Shown: positions 15,903-22,815 of the stretch, in pieces
Numbering within the stretch: position 1 is the stretch's first letter
Layout: each line of letters begins with the position of its first letter
Translations under genes and position numbers: made by a program
Assembly: GCA_014859985.1 (NCBI GenBank)
Contig: JACZKN010000047.1
Span: forward strand, 1 to 25,814
DNA: 25,814 nucleotides
Reading direction: 5' to 3'
Origin: Candidatus Krumholzibacteriia bacterium
GTDB taxonomy: Bacteria; Krumholzibacteriota; Krumholzibacteriia; LZORAL124-64-63
Notes under the pieces: model-generated
Told to the model about the DNA's origin: nothing
What the model saw: only the letters and a program-made list of their open reading frames with translations
Database searches by the model: none

Positions 15903-16123
15903 CCCCTCCTGACGGCAGCAACGACCGTCTGGTCGCCGTCGCCGCCATCCTGGCGGCCGGCTATCTCCGCCTGCGCGCCCGGTCCAGCCGATATGCCAAC
16001 AGCCCAGACCATCGGTCTAATATAACTCCCTGTCCCACAACTAATTGCCTTGCTGTCGGCGCACCCCGGAGGCATAGATGTGATGCGGCTACGGGAGCAA
16101 CCCGTTCCGCAGAAAGGAGTTAG
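15899..16123 (+). CDS. Small hypothetical protein coupled to SpoVG
   Basis: A 74-aa frame starting with GTG and overlapping the SpoVG stop by 4 nt. The first 30 residues (DRLVAVAAILAAGYLRLRAR) resemble short proteins seen next to recombinase operons. The rest is Cys/Arg/Ser-rich and poorly protein-like, and GC falls here, so the 3' part may be frameshifted or the natural stop lost. The predicted helix LVAVAAILAAGYLRL may lie on a membrane or in a helix pair. Confidence 0.5.
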   Translation: MTPPDGSNDRLVAVAAILAAGYLRLRARSSRYANSPDHRSNITPCPTTNCLAVGAPRRHRCDAATGATRSAERS

Positions 16124-16125
16124 AG

Positions 16126-16374
16126 ATGGCGACGACGACCAGCCAGGCCCTCTTCATCCACGACGGTGGCCAGATCGAATGCCCGGCCCACTTCGGGGCC
16201 TACGCAGCGGCCGAACTACGGCGGTCCCCCGGCTCCCGCCTCCTCCAGACCCCGCTGGGGACCTGGGAGCAGCTGAGCGCCGACGACCTCGAGGACCTGG
16301 CGGCAATGGGCGTGACGCCCGCGTGCGAGACGTGCGCGGCCCGAGAGCGCGCCTCCGGGAGGTCCCAGCGATGA
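16126..16374 (+). CDS. Small hypothetical protein
   Basis: An 82-aa protein, unrecognised. The ATG has AAAGGAG seven bases upstream. Three cysteines are present (IECPAHFGAY and ACETCAARER), the last two as CxxC, so metal binding is possible. It overlaps the next gene by 4 nt (ATGA), as others do in this operon, which supports a real gene. Confidence 0.65.
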   Translation: MATTTSQALFIHDGGQIECPAHFGAYAAAELRRSPGSRLLQTPLGTWEQLSADDLEDLAAMGVTPACETCAARERASGRSQR

Positions 16375-16586
16375 CCGCCCACGAGATCGCCGAAGCGCTG
16401 CAGGGGCTGGTGGCCACCTGCGACGATCCGCTCACTGAGTACCTCGCCGCCCCGGCCGAGGACGATGTCTGCGTGACCGATGCCGTCAGCTACGCCGAGG
16501 CCGGGGTGCTGACCCACGACGCCGGGTTCGTCCTGCGGATGACCGACCGGACGGAGTTCCAGATCACGGTGGTGAGAAGCCGCTGA
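16371..16586 (+). CDS. Small hypothetical protein
   Basis: A 71-aa acidic protein (HEIAEALQGLVATCDDPLTE at the start, TDRTEFQITVV at the end). Its ATG overlaps the previous stop. The longer frame from 16050 is rejected because it runs through upstream genes. Function is unknown. Position in the overlapped operon is the main support. Confidence 0.6.
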   Translation: MTAHEIAEALQGLVATCDDPLTEYLAAPAEDDVCVTDAVSYAEAGVLTHDAGFVLRMTDRTEFQITVVRSR

Positions 16587-16599
16587 AAGGAGACCGATC

Positions 16600-16911
16600 A
16601 TGGCGACGAAGAAGGCAACGACGAAGAGGACCCGCGGCGCGAAGAAGACGACCCGGAAGACCGCTCCTAAGCGTTCCCGGGCGAAGGCGACGGGCCAGGC
16701 GGCCGCTCGCGACCCCCGGCTGCCCGCGGTGGGCACGGTGCTGACCCGCGAGTTCAAGGGCAAGACGGTCGAGGTGAAGGTCACCGAGGCCGGCTTCGAG
16801 TACGAGGACCAGACCTTCAAGTCCATCAGCGCCGTCGCCCGCCGGATCACAGGCTACATGGTGTCGGGCCCGGTCTTCTTCCGCCTCGACAAGCCCAGCG
16901 AGGCCGACTGA
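16600..16911 (+). CDS. DUF2924-type C-terminal domain with a basic histone-like tail
   Basis: A 103-aa protein. The first 35 residues are almost only Lys, Arg, Thr and Ala (ATKKATTKRTRGAKK, then TTRKTAPKRSRAKA), a histone H1-like DNA-binding tail. The rest, GTVLTREFKGKTVEVKVTEA and SISAVARRITGYMVSGPVFF, matches the C-terminal half of the next gene (GSVLTRVWDGAEIAVTV, SLSAVAKEVTGTTWNGWRFF). So it is a paralogue that has a basic tail in place of the usual N-terminal half. AAAGGAG precedes the ATG, and its stop overlaps the next start by one base. Confidence 0.78.
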   Translation: MATKKATTKRTRGAKKTTRKTAPKRSRAKATGQAAARDPRLPAVGTVLTREFKGKTVEVKVTEAGFEYEDQTFKSISAVARRITGYMVSGPVFFRLDKPSEAD

Positions 16912-17393
16912 TGGCCAGCATCGCCGCCCAGGTCGCCGCCCTGCAGACGATGACCATCGACCAGCTGCAGGCACGCTGGAAGGAGGTCTTCGGCGAGGAG
17001 ACCCGGCAGCGGCACCGGCAGCATCTGATCAAGCGGCTGGCCCGGCAGATGCAGGACGACCGGCCGGGACTGACGGCCGAGGAGGAGGCCAAGGTGGACC
17101 GCTACCGGGCCATGCTGAAGCAGATGCCGCCCGAGAAGTGGTTCCCCGGGGCGCGCCACAACAGGCCAAAACGCCCGGCTTCGACCCCTAAAAGACGCTC
17201 GCTCATGCCCGGCTCCGTGCTCACCCGCGTGTGGGACGGCGCCGAGATCGCCGTCACCGTGCGCGAGGACGGGCGGTTCGACTACGCCGGGCGAACCTAC
17301 CGCTCGCTGAGCGCGGTGGCCAAGGAGGTCACCGGGACCACCTGGAACGGCTGGCGCTTCTTCGGCCTGGCTCCAATAGGAGGAAAGCGATGA
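16911..17393 (+). CDS. DUF2924 family protein
   Basis: A 160-aa protein of the DUF2924 family, which is often found next to large serine recombinases. The N-terminal half is helical (IDQLQARWKEVFGEETRQRH), followed by IKRLARQMQ. The C-terminal half has GSVLTRVWDG and YRSLSAVAKEVTGTTWNGWR, the family signature. The start overlaps the upstream stop (TGATG), and the end overlaps the next start (ATGA). A role in assisting or regulating recombination is plausible from this constant association but is not known. Confidence 0.82.
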   Translation: MASIAAQVAALQTMTIDQLQARWKEVFGEETRQRHRQHLIKRLARQMQDDRPGLTAEEEAKVDRYRAMLKQMPPEKWFPGARHNRPKRPASTPKRRSLMPGSVLTRVWDGAEIAVTVREDGRFDYAGRTYRSLSAVAKEVTGTTWNGWRFFGLAPIGGKR

Positions 17394-17563
17394 GCAATGA
17401 CATCCAGTTCTACCAGACCCGCATGGGCAGGCAGTTCTACGAGGTGACGGTCCCGGAGCTGATCCGGCAGATCGCCCGCCTCAACGACCTGCTCGCCCTG
17501 GCGGTCGAGGTCAGCGTGACGAAGCCCGAGGACAAGACCGATGATCGCGCCCGTCAAGACTAA
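17390..17563 (+). CDS. Small hypothetical protein before the serine recombinase
   Basis: A 57-aa protein (SNDIQFYQTRMGRQFYEVTV, then PELIRQIARLNDLLALAVEV). AGGAGG lies seven bases before the ATG, and the start overlaps the DUF2924 stop by 4 nt. Its end overlaps the recombinase start by 23 nt. The coupled position suggests it is made together with the recombinase. It may be an accessory factor, though I do not recognise its family. Confidence 0.65.
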   Translation: MSNDIQFYQTRMGRQFYEVTVPELIRQIARLNDLLALAVEVSVTKPEDKTDDRARQD

Positions 17564-19100
17564 GACTGTCCGCTGCGCGGCGTACACGCGCAAAAGCACC
17601 GAGGAAGGGCTCCAGCAGGAGTTCAACACCCTGGACGCCCAGCGGGAATCCTGCGAGGCGTACGTCACCAGCCAGAAGGCCGAGGGCTGGGTCTGCCTGC
17701 CCGACCACTATGACGACGGCGGGTTCAGCGGCGGCACCCTCGAGCGCCCGGCCCTGGACCGACTCCTATCGGACATCGCCGCGGGCCAGGTCGACTGCGT
17801 GGTCGTCTACAAGGTCGACCGCCTGTCTCGCTCCCTATTGGACTTCTCCCGGCTGGTCGAGGTGTTCGACGCCCACGGCGTGAGCTTCGTGTCGGTCACC
17901 CAGCCGATCAACACGGCGGATTCGACCGGCCGGCTGATGCTCAACATCCTGCTCAGCTTCGCCCAGTTCGAGCGCGAAACCATCGCCGACCGCACGCGGG
18001 ACAAGATGTCGGCCGCCCGCCGCCGCGGGAAATGGACCGGCGGCCTGCCCGTGCTCGGCTACGACATCCACCCCGACGGCGGCAGGCTCGTGGTCAACGA
18101 GGACGAAGCGCCCATGGTCCGGGAGATGTTCTCCCTCTATCAGACCCATCGCTCCCTCTCGAAGGTCGCCGCCGAGCTGCAGCGCCGGGGCTGGACGACC
18201 AAGTCCTGGACCACGCGGAAGGGAACCCACCGCCCGGGCGGCCCGTGGTCGAAGTCGACCCTCGCCCGGCACCTCGCCAACGTCACCTACGCCGGGATGG
18301 TCAACCACAAGGGACAGACCTACGACGGCGAACACGACCCCATCGTCCCCAAGCGACTGTTCGACGAGGTCCAGGAGATCCTGGCGGGCAACCTGACGAC
18401 CGGGCGGCACAAGGCCCGCAATCGGTACGGCGCGCTGCTCCGGGGCCTTGTCCGTTGCCAGGCCTGCGGAACTGCTTACGTGGCAACGGCCGCGCGCAAG
18501 GGGAATACGGTATACAGGTACTACACCTGCTCGGGAGCCCAGAAGAACGGCTGGCACACCTGCCCGCGCCCCAGCCTGCCTGCCCAGAAACTCGAGCGGC
18601 TCGTGATCGACCAGATCCGGGTGATCGGCCAGGACCCGAAGCTGCAGGCGGAGACACTTCGGCAGGTGAGGCGCACGGCCAAGGAGCAGGGCGCCGCCCT
18701 GGCCGCCGAGGAGAAGTCGCTTAGGAAGAAGCTGGACGCGGCCAAGGTCGAGGAGGCTGGGCTGGTCAAGGCCCTGGGGCGCGGCGACGTGGCCCCTGCC
18801 GCCGTCTCCCTGCGCCTGGCCCAGCTGGAGGACGAGGCGTCCCGGCTCGCTACACGGCTCGCTGATATCGCCCAGGAGCGCGCTGCAGCGGCCGACGCGC
18901 CCCTGTGCCAGGAGGACCTGACCGCGGCCCTGGGGCTGTTCACGCCCGTCTGGGACGCCCTCTACCCGGCCGAGCGGGCCCGGATCATCGAGCTGCTGGT
19001 CGAGCGGGTCGAGGTCGACGGGGAGGCCGGGACGCTGGCCGTCACGTTCCACCCGACCGGGATCAAGGCACTGGCCCAGGAGGTGGCGGCATGCGAGTAG
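17541..19100 (+). CDS. Large serine recombinase
   Basis: A 519-aa site-specific recombinase. The resolvase-type catalytic domain has the nucleophile Ser19 in AAYTRKSTEEG, then YDDGGFSGGTLERPALDRLL and KVDRLSRSLLDFSRL. The recombinase domain includes GKWTGGLPVLGYDI and STLARHLANVTYAGMV. The zinc ribbon shows CQACGTAYV and YYTCSGAQKNGWHTC. A coiled coil of about 80 residues follows (LAAEEKSLRKKLDAAKVEEA). This is full length for the family and seems active. It is the last large gene in the operon from 15585 and probably moves the element. Its att sites were not found. Confidence 0.93.
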   Translation: MIAPVKTKTVRCAAYTRKSTEEGLQQEFNTLDAQRESCEAYVTSQKAEGWVCLPDHYDDGGFSGGTLERPALDRLLSDIAAGQVDCVVVYKVDRLSRSLLDFSRLVEVFDAHGVSFVSVTQPINTADSTGRLMLNILLSFAQFERETIADRTRDKMSAARRRGKWTGGLPVLGYDIHPDGGRLVVNEDEAPMVREMFSLYQTHRSLSKVAAELQRRGWTTKSWTTRKGTHRPGGPWSKSTLARHLANVTYAGMVNHKGQTYDGEHDPIVPKRLFDEVQEILAGNLTTGRHKARNRYGALLRGLVRCQACGTAYVATAARKGNTVYRYYTCSGAQKNGWHTCPRPSLPAQKLERLVIDQIRVIGQDPKLQAETLRQVRRTAKEQGAALAAEEKSLRKKLDAAKVEEAGLVKALGRGDVAPAAVSLRLAQLEDEASRLATRLADIAQERAAAADAPLCQEDLTAALGLFTPVWDALYPAERARIIELLVERVEVDGEAGTLAVTFHPTGIKALAQEVAACE

Positions 19101-19342
19101 AAGTCCGGGTTGACTGGGGTCCGAAGGCCGGGAAACCGCGCCAGGACAACCCCCTAAACGACCTCGCGCCGCCGCGGTCTAGGGCCGACCGCCGCCTCTG
19201 GTACATCGCCGTAGGCCGGGAGATCGAGGCGAGGGTGGCTTCCGGGGAGCTTGCGTCCTACGCCGACGCCGCCCGGCGGTGCGGGGTTTCGAGGGCGAGA
19301 CTCAGCCGCTTTCACTCCTGCCGACGCCTCCCGATTGACTAG
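19091..19342 (+). CDS. HTH protein downstream of recombinase, truncated
   Basis: An 83-aa frame overlapping the recombinase by 10 nt. It has RRLWYIAVGREIEARVASGE and SYADAARRCGVSRARLSR, a Parb/DNA-binding HTH often encoded right after such recombinases. In the usual proteins the second helix continues (L-x-L-L-x-L-A-P), but here it breaks off after SRARLSR into FHSCRRLPID and a stop. GC drops at the same point, near 19306. So foreign sequence was joined inside this gene. The HTH itself is kept. Confidence 0.75.
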   Translation: MRVEVRVDWGPKAGKPRQDNPLNDLAPPRSRADRRLWYIAVGREIEARVASGELASYADAARRCGVSRARLSRFHSCRRLPID

Positions 19343-19343
19343 T

Positions 19344-19442
19344 ATGGAAGAATCTATTACGCTCTTCAAGTTCACATTAGAACACTATGAAAATAGAGTT
19401 GCCGCATTCGAATTCTCGGCGGAACAGTTTGGAGAACAGTAA
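19344..19442 (+). CDS. Short leader ORF before the lipoprotein
   Basis: A 32-aa frame (MEESITLFKFTLEHYENRVA then AFEFSAEQFGEQ). Its TAA overlaps the ATG of the lipoprotein by one base (TAATG). It may be a coupled leader or a remnant of a larger gene. A TTGACT at 19336 could instead be a -35 element for the lipoprotein. Confidence 0.3.
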   Translation: MEESITLFKFTLEHYENRVAAFEFSAEQFGEQ

Positions 19443-20170
19443 TGCGACCAATCTGGTCTACTACAATTCTGGCCTTGGTCTTGATTATCTTGCTATCTGC
19501 ATGCAGCTCTAATGAACCGACTACTCCACCGGAGGATAATACGATTGACCCACCGCCCGTGGAGATCATTCCGGATCAAATATTCGACATGTCAATCACA
19601 AGGTCAACCATGTCTGTTGGCAATGGGTTGGAACTGATCAGGTACGATGTTGCAGTGAATGCTGTCCAGGTCGTTCGTCAGCTTCACCACTACCGGCTCG
19701 CCATCGGCTTTGACCATTCGCTGTTAACCTATAGCGGGTTTACTCCAAATGTGACGATCTTCGAATGCGAGAGCACCAGCCCAAGCGGCGCTGGCGACCC
19801 CGTTTTCGGTGATACCAGCTTCCAGTTGTTCCAAGACTTCATCAACGCTACTCAAACAATGCTCTACGATGCCCCGTCGGCCGACATCAGCGTACAGCCG
19901 GGAAACATCGGTGTTGGTGTCTATTCTATGCATCATGACCCCCGCATTGGAGATTCAACGTTCTTCCCCTGGACGTGCACCGGTGGGATTCTAACGCTGC
20001 ACTTTGAATCGTCCACGGCGGTTAGCGAAGGCAGCGAAATCGCCCCATCTTTCACGTGGGCCACTCAGGCGTCTGATGTCAATCGGTGCATCTACACCGG
20101 CTACGCCGACTCGACAACGACCGCGCTTACAATCGATGGAGCTTCGGCCACCTACTTAGTGTCTCCTTGA
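19442..20170 (+). CDS. Lipoprotein with possible cohesin-like domain
   Basis: A 242-aa outer-membrane or periplasmic lipoprotein. The N-terminus has a hydrophobic signal and the lipobox LLSAC-S, then a Pro/Asp/Thr-rich linker (NEPTTPPEDNTIDPPPVEII). The remainder is beta-rich: HHYRLAIGFDHSLLTYSGFT, then GGILTLHFESSTAVSEGS. The order of strand, F/D-x-S-x-L-x-(Y/F)-x-G and a later G-x-L-x-x-L-x-F is like cohesin-type beta sandwiches. This is only a suggestion. GGAG lies eight bases before the ATG. Base composition is well below that of the recombinase operon. Confidence 0.7.
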   Translation: MRPIWSTTILALVLIILLSACSSNEPTTPPEDNTIDPPPVEIIPDQIFDMSITRSTMSVGNGLELIRYDVAVNAVQVVRQLHHYRLAIGFDHSLLTYSGFTPNVTIFECESTSPSGAGDPVFGDTSFQLFQDFINATQTMLYDAPSADISVQPGNIGVGVYSMHHDPRIGDSTFFPWTCTGGILTLHFESSTAVSEGSEIAPSFTWATQASDVNRCIYTGYADSTTTALTIDGASATYLVSP

Positions 20171-20180
20171 CACCCGTGGG

Positions 20181-20200
20181 AGGCGACAAACGCCTGCGGT
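20181..20200 (+). terminator. Weak hairpin after the lipoprotein
   Basis: AGGCG and CGCCT (20181-20185, 20191-20195) form a 5-bp stem with loop ACAAA, 10 nt after the lipoprotein stop. The tail GCGGTTTGG has only three T, so it is at most a weak terminator. Confidence 0.3.
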
Positions 20201-20230
20201 TTGGCCTGATCGCGCAATTTTTGCCCGATA

Positions 20231-20289
20231 CCTACACCGCCCTACGGTGCGGGGCATCGAGGGCAAGGGTGACCGAACTGACTCGTTGA
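20231..20289 (+). pseudogene. Remnant B of the recombinase-linked HTH gene
   Basis: In frame it reads YTALRCGASRARVTELTR and a stop, matching YADAARRCGVSRARLSR of the 19091-19342 gene with one residue missing (DNA CGGTGCGGGG-ATCGAGGGC shared, with two short gaps). The differences are too many for a recent duplication, so it likely comes from a related element. Nothing of the recombinase itself is left. Confidence 0.65.
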
Positions 20290-20337
20290 CTCACCTCTTC
20301 GAGTTGAGTTGATAACGCTGCCGAATAAATCTACGTG

Positions 20338-20982
20338 CTACCGGAAAATCGCCTTCAGCGCTCCCCAAGTAGTGTCATCTATTGGGACAACGCCGTCTCC
20401 CAATACCGCAACTTGCTCAACACTCCCGCCGACACCATATCCACAACGCACCCGGACTGTGATTGGCCCGACAAAGGGATCCCCAGACTCTCCGGGCTCG
20501 CTATATTCTGCCGATTCCCCGACGGTCAAGTTCTCGACCCGTGCCCTCCATTGATATCCGATGGCTGTCGAGGTCGGCGCGAATACGGAGACACGGAGAC
20601 GGTCTCCATAGTTGTAGGGAATATCCCCAACAACAATCCCGAATGCAGTAGCCCGAACAGTTCCCGGGCTAACCATCCACATATAGATGCGTGTCGTTCC
20701 CGTATCATCGACGATTTCCAATGATCTCGATGAGGTCCAGCCGCCATACAACACATCTACCACAATGCCTTCAGCGACTCCCAGCGAAGCCACGGTAGCC
20801 GCTCCATTCGACCCCGCAGTCGTCCAGCGCGTGGGGAACAATATAGCATCGCGCATTATTTCCGCGTCTCCGGTAACCACCCAGTCCTCTTGACTGAACT
20901 CCCTACCACCAGCACCGAAAATGACATCCGCCGCAGCGCTCGTCGCCAATAACAAGATCGCAATAGTGAAGAAGACCTTCAT
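20338..20982 (-). CDS. Secreted beta-rich protein of unknown function
   Basis: A 214-aa exported protein. Signal peptide MKVFFTIAILLLATSAAA. The mature part is beta-rich (WVVTGDAEIMRDAILFPTRW, SSRSLEIVDDTGTTRIYMWM, GDRLRVSVFAP) like a jelly-roll or carbohydrate-binding sandwich, without a nameable family. It ends in TTWGALKAIFR, a short basic-aromatic C-terminus (WGxxKAxFR) directly after the last domain, which may be a sorting or anchoring tail. GGAGG lies seven bases before the ATG, and an extended -10 promoter is upstream. It is opposite in strand to its neighbour lipoprotein. Confidence 0.7.
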   Translation of the reverse strand: MKVFFTIAILLLATSAAADVIFGAGGREFSQEDWVVTGDAEIMRDAILFPTRWTTAGSNGAATVASLGVAEGIVVDVLYGGWTSSRSLEIVDDTGTTRIYMWMVSPGTVRATAFGIVVGDIPYNYGDRLRVSVFAPTSTAIGYQWRARVENLTVGESAEYSEPGESGDPFVGPITVRVRCGYGVGGSVEQVAVLGDGVVPIDDTTWGALKAIFR

Positions 20983-21044
20983 TGCTGGCCTCCAAGTGTA
21001 GGCATAGGGAGTTAGCAGGGTTTTGATGGACGAACTCGTTGATA

Positions 21045-21074
21045 ACTATAGCACAAATCATCGCCGCGCCACAA
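21045..21074 (-). promoter_or_regulatory. Promoter of the 20338-20982 gene
   Basis: On the minus strand TTGTGG (21074-21069) is followed after 18 bases by TATAGT (21050-21045), preceded by TGC as an extended -10. The start would be near 21038, about 55 nt before the ATG. Confidence 0.5.
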
Positions 21075-21193
21075 TCCCCGCCCCACCTTCGAATCTCAGT
21101 ACAGCGCTTCGACAAATACGATATGCCGCCCCTCCCATAACCAACTGTGGCTCTGTATTTTATGACGATGGCGGCTCCCCGGGCGCAGGAATT

Positions 21194-21227
21194 CTACGCC
21201 GACGCCGCCCGGCGTTGCGGGTGTCGA
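21194..21227 (+). pseudogene. Remnant C of the recombinase-linked HTH gene
   Basis: The DNA TACGCCGACGCCGCCCGGCG is identical to 19259-19278, and the match continues to TGCGGG and TCGA, encoding YADAARRCG before the frame breaks. It is about 960 bases after remnant B, which is itself about 970 bases after the intact HTH segment. No other part of the gene is present. Confidence 0.65.
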
Positions 21228-21264
21228 TTGTGAATGCCAATCGTTTGACAAACCAAACGACACT

Positions 21265-22680
21265 CTAAATGCCCTCAAGCCCCATAGGTCTGGAGCTATC
21301 CTCCTCCGCAAGCATCATTAGATAGTGGCTCGGCCGCGTCAGGTTTACGACGAACCGTTGCAGCATTCCCGATAACATTCCTGATCGCCCGCGGGCCGTC
21401 CGAAACTCAAGCATCCGCCCGCCCCACTCTACAATATAGTCCCGACCCATTCGGCTAGCCGCCTGCCCCGTCGCTCTCTTCGACGACAGCGACATCTCAA
21501 TACCAATTTGGTGTCCAAGGTCGATAAACATCGCTAGATCAAATATCACATATAAGGACAACTTCCGGGCGAGTATAAGGCTGAGGTGCTCTCGTGATAT
21601 ATCCCACATCGGAAATGGCCTCGCCCCAATCGAATACACCGCTGCCAGGAATACCTCATGGCTTCGGAACGCATTCTCTCCCCCGATTAGGTCGTCAATC
21701 ATTGCCGCCGTCTTTAATTGATCCGGCGAAGCGCGTACGCGACTCATCGCCAGTCCATCAATTGCCGCATCTAATGCAGCTGTTTGAGCCTTCTCCGGGT
21801 TCTCAGAATAGGCGCATCCAAGGTGCATACATCCATCTACAGTTACTGCGCACGCACCTCCCGCAATACTTTCCCCACAAAGTCGCTCGACGACTAGGTC
21901 ATAATTCCCAAGCGCATGTACTTTCCCCTCCAGCTCAATCTCCTCACCCGTACGAATGTCAGTACCGTGATCGCTTTCTATGACCTCCTTGACCTGCGCA
22001 AGCCGAATCTTCTGGCGCATGATTCGCTCGGCCTGCTTCTGGTATCGCTGATCCACTGACCTATCCGCTTGCATTCGCAATAGGTCCTCTGGTGTGGGCA
22101 TGTATTCTTGCAGCGTTTCCAACAACATCGTGTTGATTCGTCCTGTCTTCAATTCGATCAATTCGAACTGAAACTGTCCGCCTCGCCGGTCGACACGCAA
22201 GACATCTGCTATATGAACGGACATTGTGGCATCCGCTACTAACGCGAAGGTAAGCCGATCTTCTTGATTCAATTTCTCAGCGGCAGCAAGCGCATTCATT
22301 AGCGTCGCCCGATCAACGTTTGGTGGACCTAGCAAGTACCACAGCCGCCGAAATACGTGGTCTTTGGTTTGAACGATTACGTATGCGACATAGTCCATCA
22401 GTTTTCGTAGCAGCGATTCGAAATAGAGACCGTGAGGATGCCCCAATTGCCCTCGCACCGCGCAGAGTTCTTCAATTGCCGACCTTTGCGCTTTTTCGTA
22501 GCCTCGATGGCAAGTTTTGATGAACCGTTCATGTTCTCTTGTTTGTAACTTGCCTGAGCCGGGAAGCGCACTGTTTCGCGCGCCATACGAACGCGCGGTG
22601 ACCAACATTGTCATATACCGGTCAGCGAACCTGTCGAGTTCATCTGTCAAGATGTGCGCCTGCCCCAGTCTTGTAGTCAC
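21265..22680 (-). CDS. Cargo protein with PD-(D/E)xK-like motif
   Basis: A 471-aa cytosolic protein, unrecognised as a family. At about residues 155-180 it reads HIADVLRVDRRGG and then FELIELKTGRIN. This fits the PD-(D/E)xK nuclease core (acidic D, then ExK on the next strand), as in restriction and defence nucleases. The C-terminal half contains HEVFLAAVYSIGARPFPMWD and YVIFDLAMFIDLGHQIGIEM. The start is taken at GTG 22680 with no clear ribosome site. An internal ATG at 22614 is possible. It begins 40 nt after the fragment of nucleoid gene (22720-22788) in the same orientation, so it might rely on read-through or coupling. A defence role is inferred. Confidence 0.65.
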   Translation of the reverse strand: MTTRLGQAHILTDELDRFADRYMTMLVTARSYGARNSALPGSGKLQTREHERFIKTCHRGYEKAQRSAIEELCAVRGQLGHPHGLYFESLLRKLMDYVAYVIVQTKDHVFRRLWYLLGPPNVDRATLMNALAAAEKLNQEDRLTFALVADATMSVHIADVLRVDRRGGQFQFELIELKTGRINTMLLETLQEYMPTPEDLLRMQADRSVDQRYQKQAERIMRQKIRLAQVKEVIESDHGTDIRTGEEIELEGKVHALGNYDLVVERLCGESIAGGACAVTVDGCMHLGCAYSENPEKAQTAALDAAIDGLAMSRVRASPDQLKTAAMIDDLIGGENAFRSHEVFLAAVYSIGARPFPMWDISREHLSLILARKLSLYVIFDLAMFIDLGHQIGIEMSLSSKRATGQAASRMGRDYIVEWGGRMLEFRTARGRSGMLSGMLQRFVVNLTRPSHYLMMLAEEDSSRPMGLEGI

Positions 22681-22719
22681 CTAAGGGGATAAATTGAAGG
22701 TTTTGTCAAGGTGCCGCGA

Positions 22720-22788
22720 CTATGCCCGATATATTCCCCGCCCCGCCCTCTTGATCTTCCCGCTAGTCGAAATCGTCCGCCGCAGGAC
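22720..22788 (-). pseudogene. 3' end of a nucleoid-protein gene (duplicate)
   Basis: Read on the minus strand: VLRRTISTSGKIKRAGRGIY, then RA and a TAG stop. The intact gene at 23304-23864 ends VLRRTISTSDQIKRAARGIY, then RV and TAG. The 22 codons match at 18 positions, and homology begins exactly at the VLRR codons, with unrelated sequence before it. It lies between two cargo genes. Confidence 0.85.
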
Positions 22789-22815
22789 GAGTGGCGGGCG
22801 TGTAGCGGCCTCGAT

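Noticed and set aside
17835..19052. Minus-strand frame of 405 codons
   Set aside because: Antisense of the serine recombinase. It arises from GC-rich codon bias.
19259..21227. Integron-type attC array
   Set aside because: The repeats are explained as coding pieces of the HTH gene, cargo orientation is mixed, and the tyrosine recombinase shows no clear integron-integrase feature and is far away.
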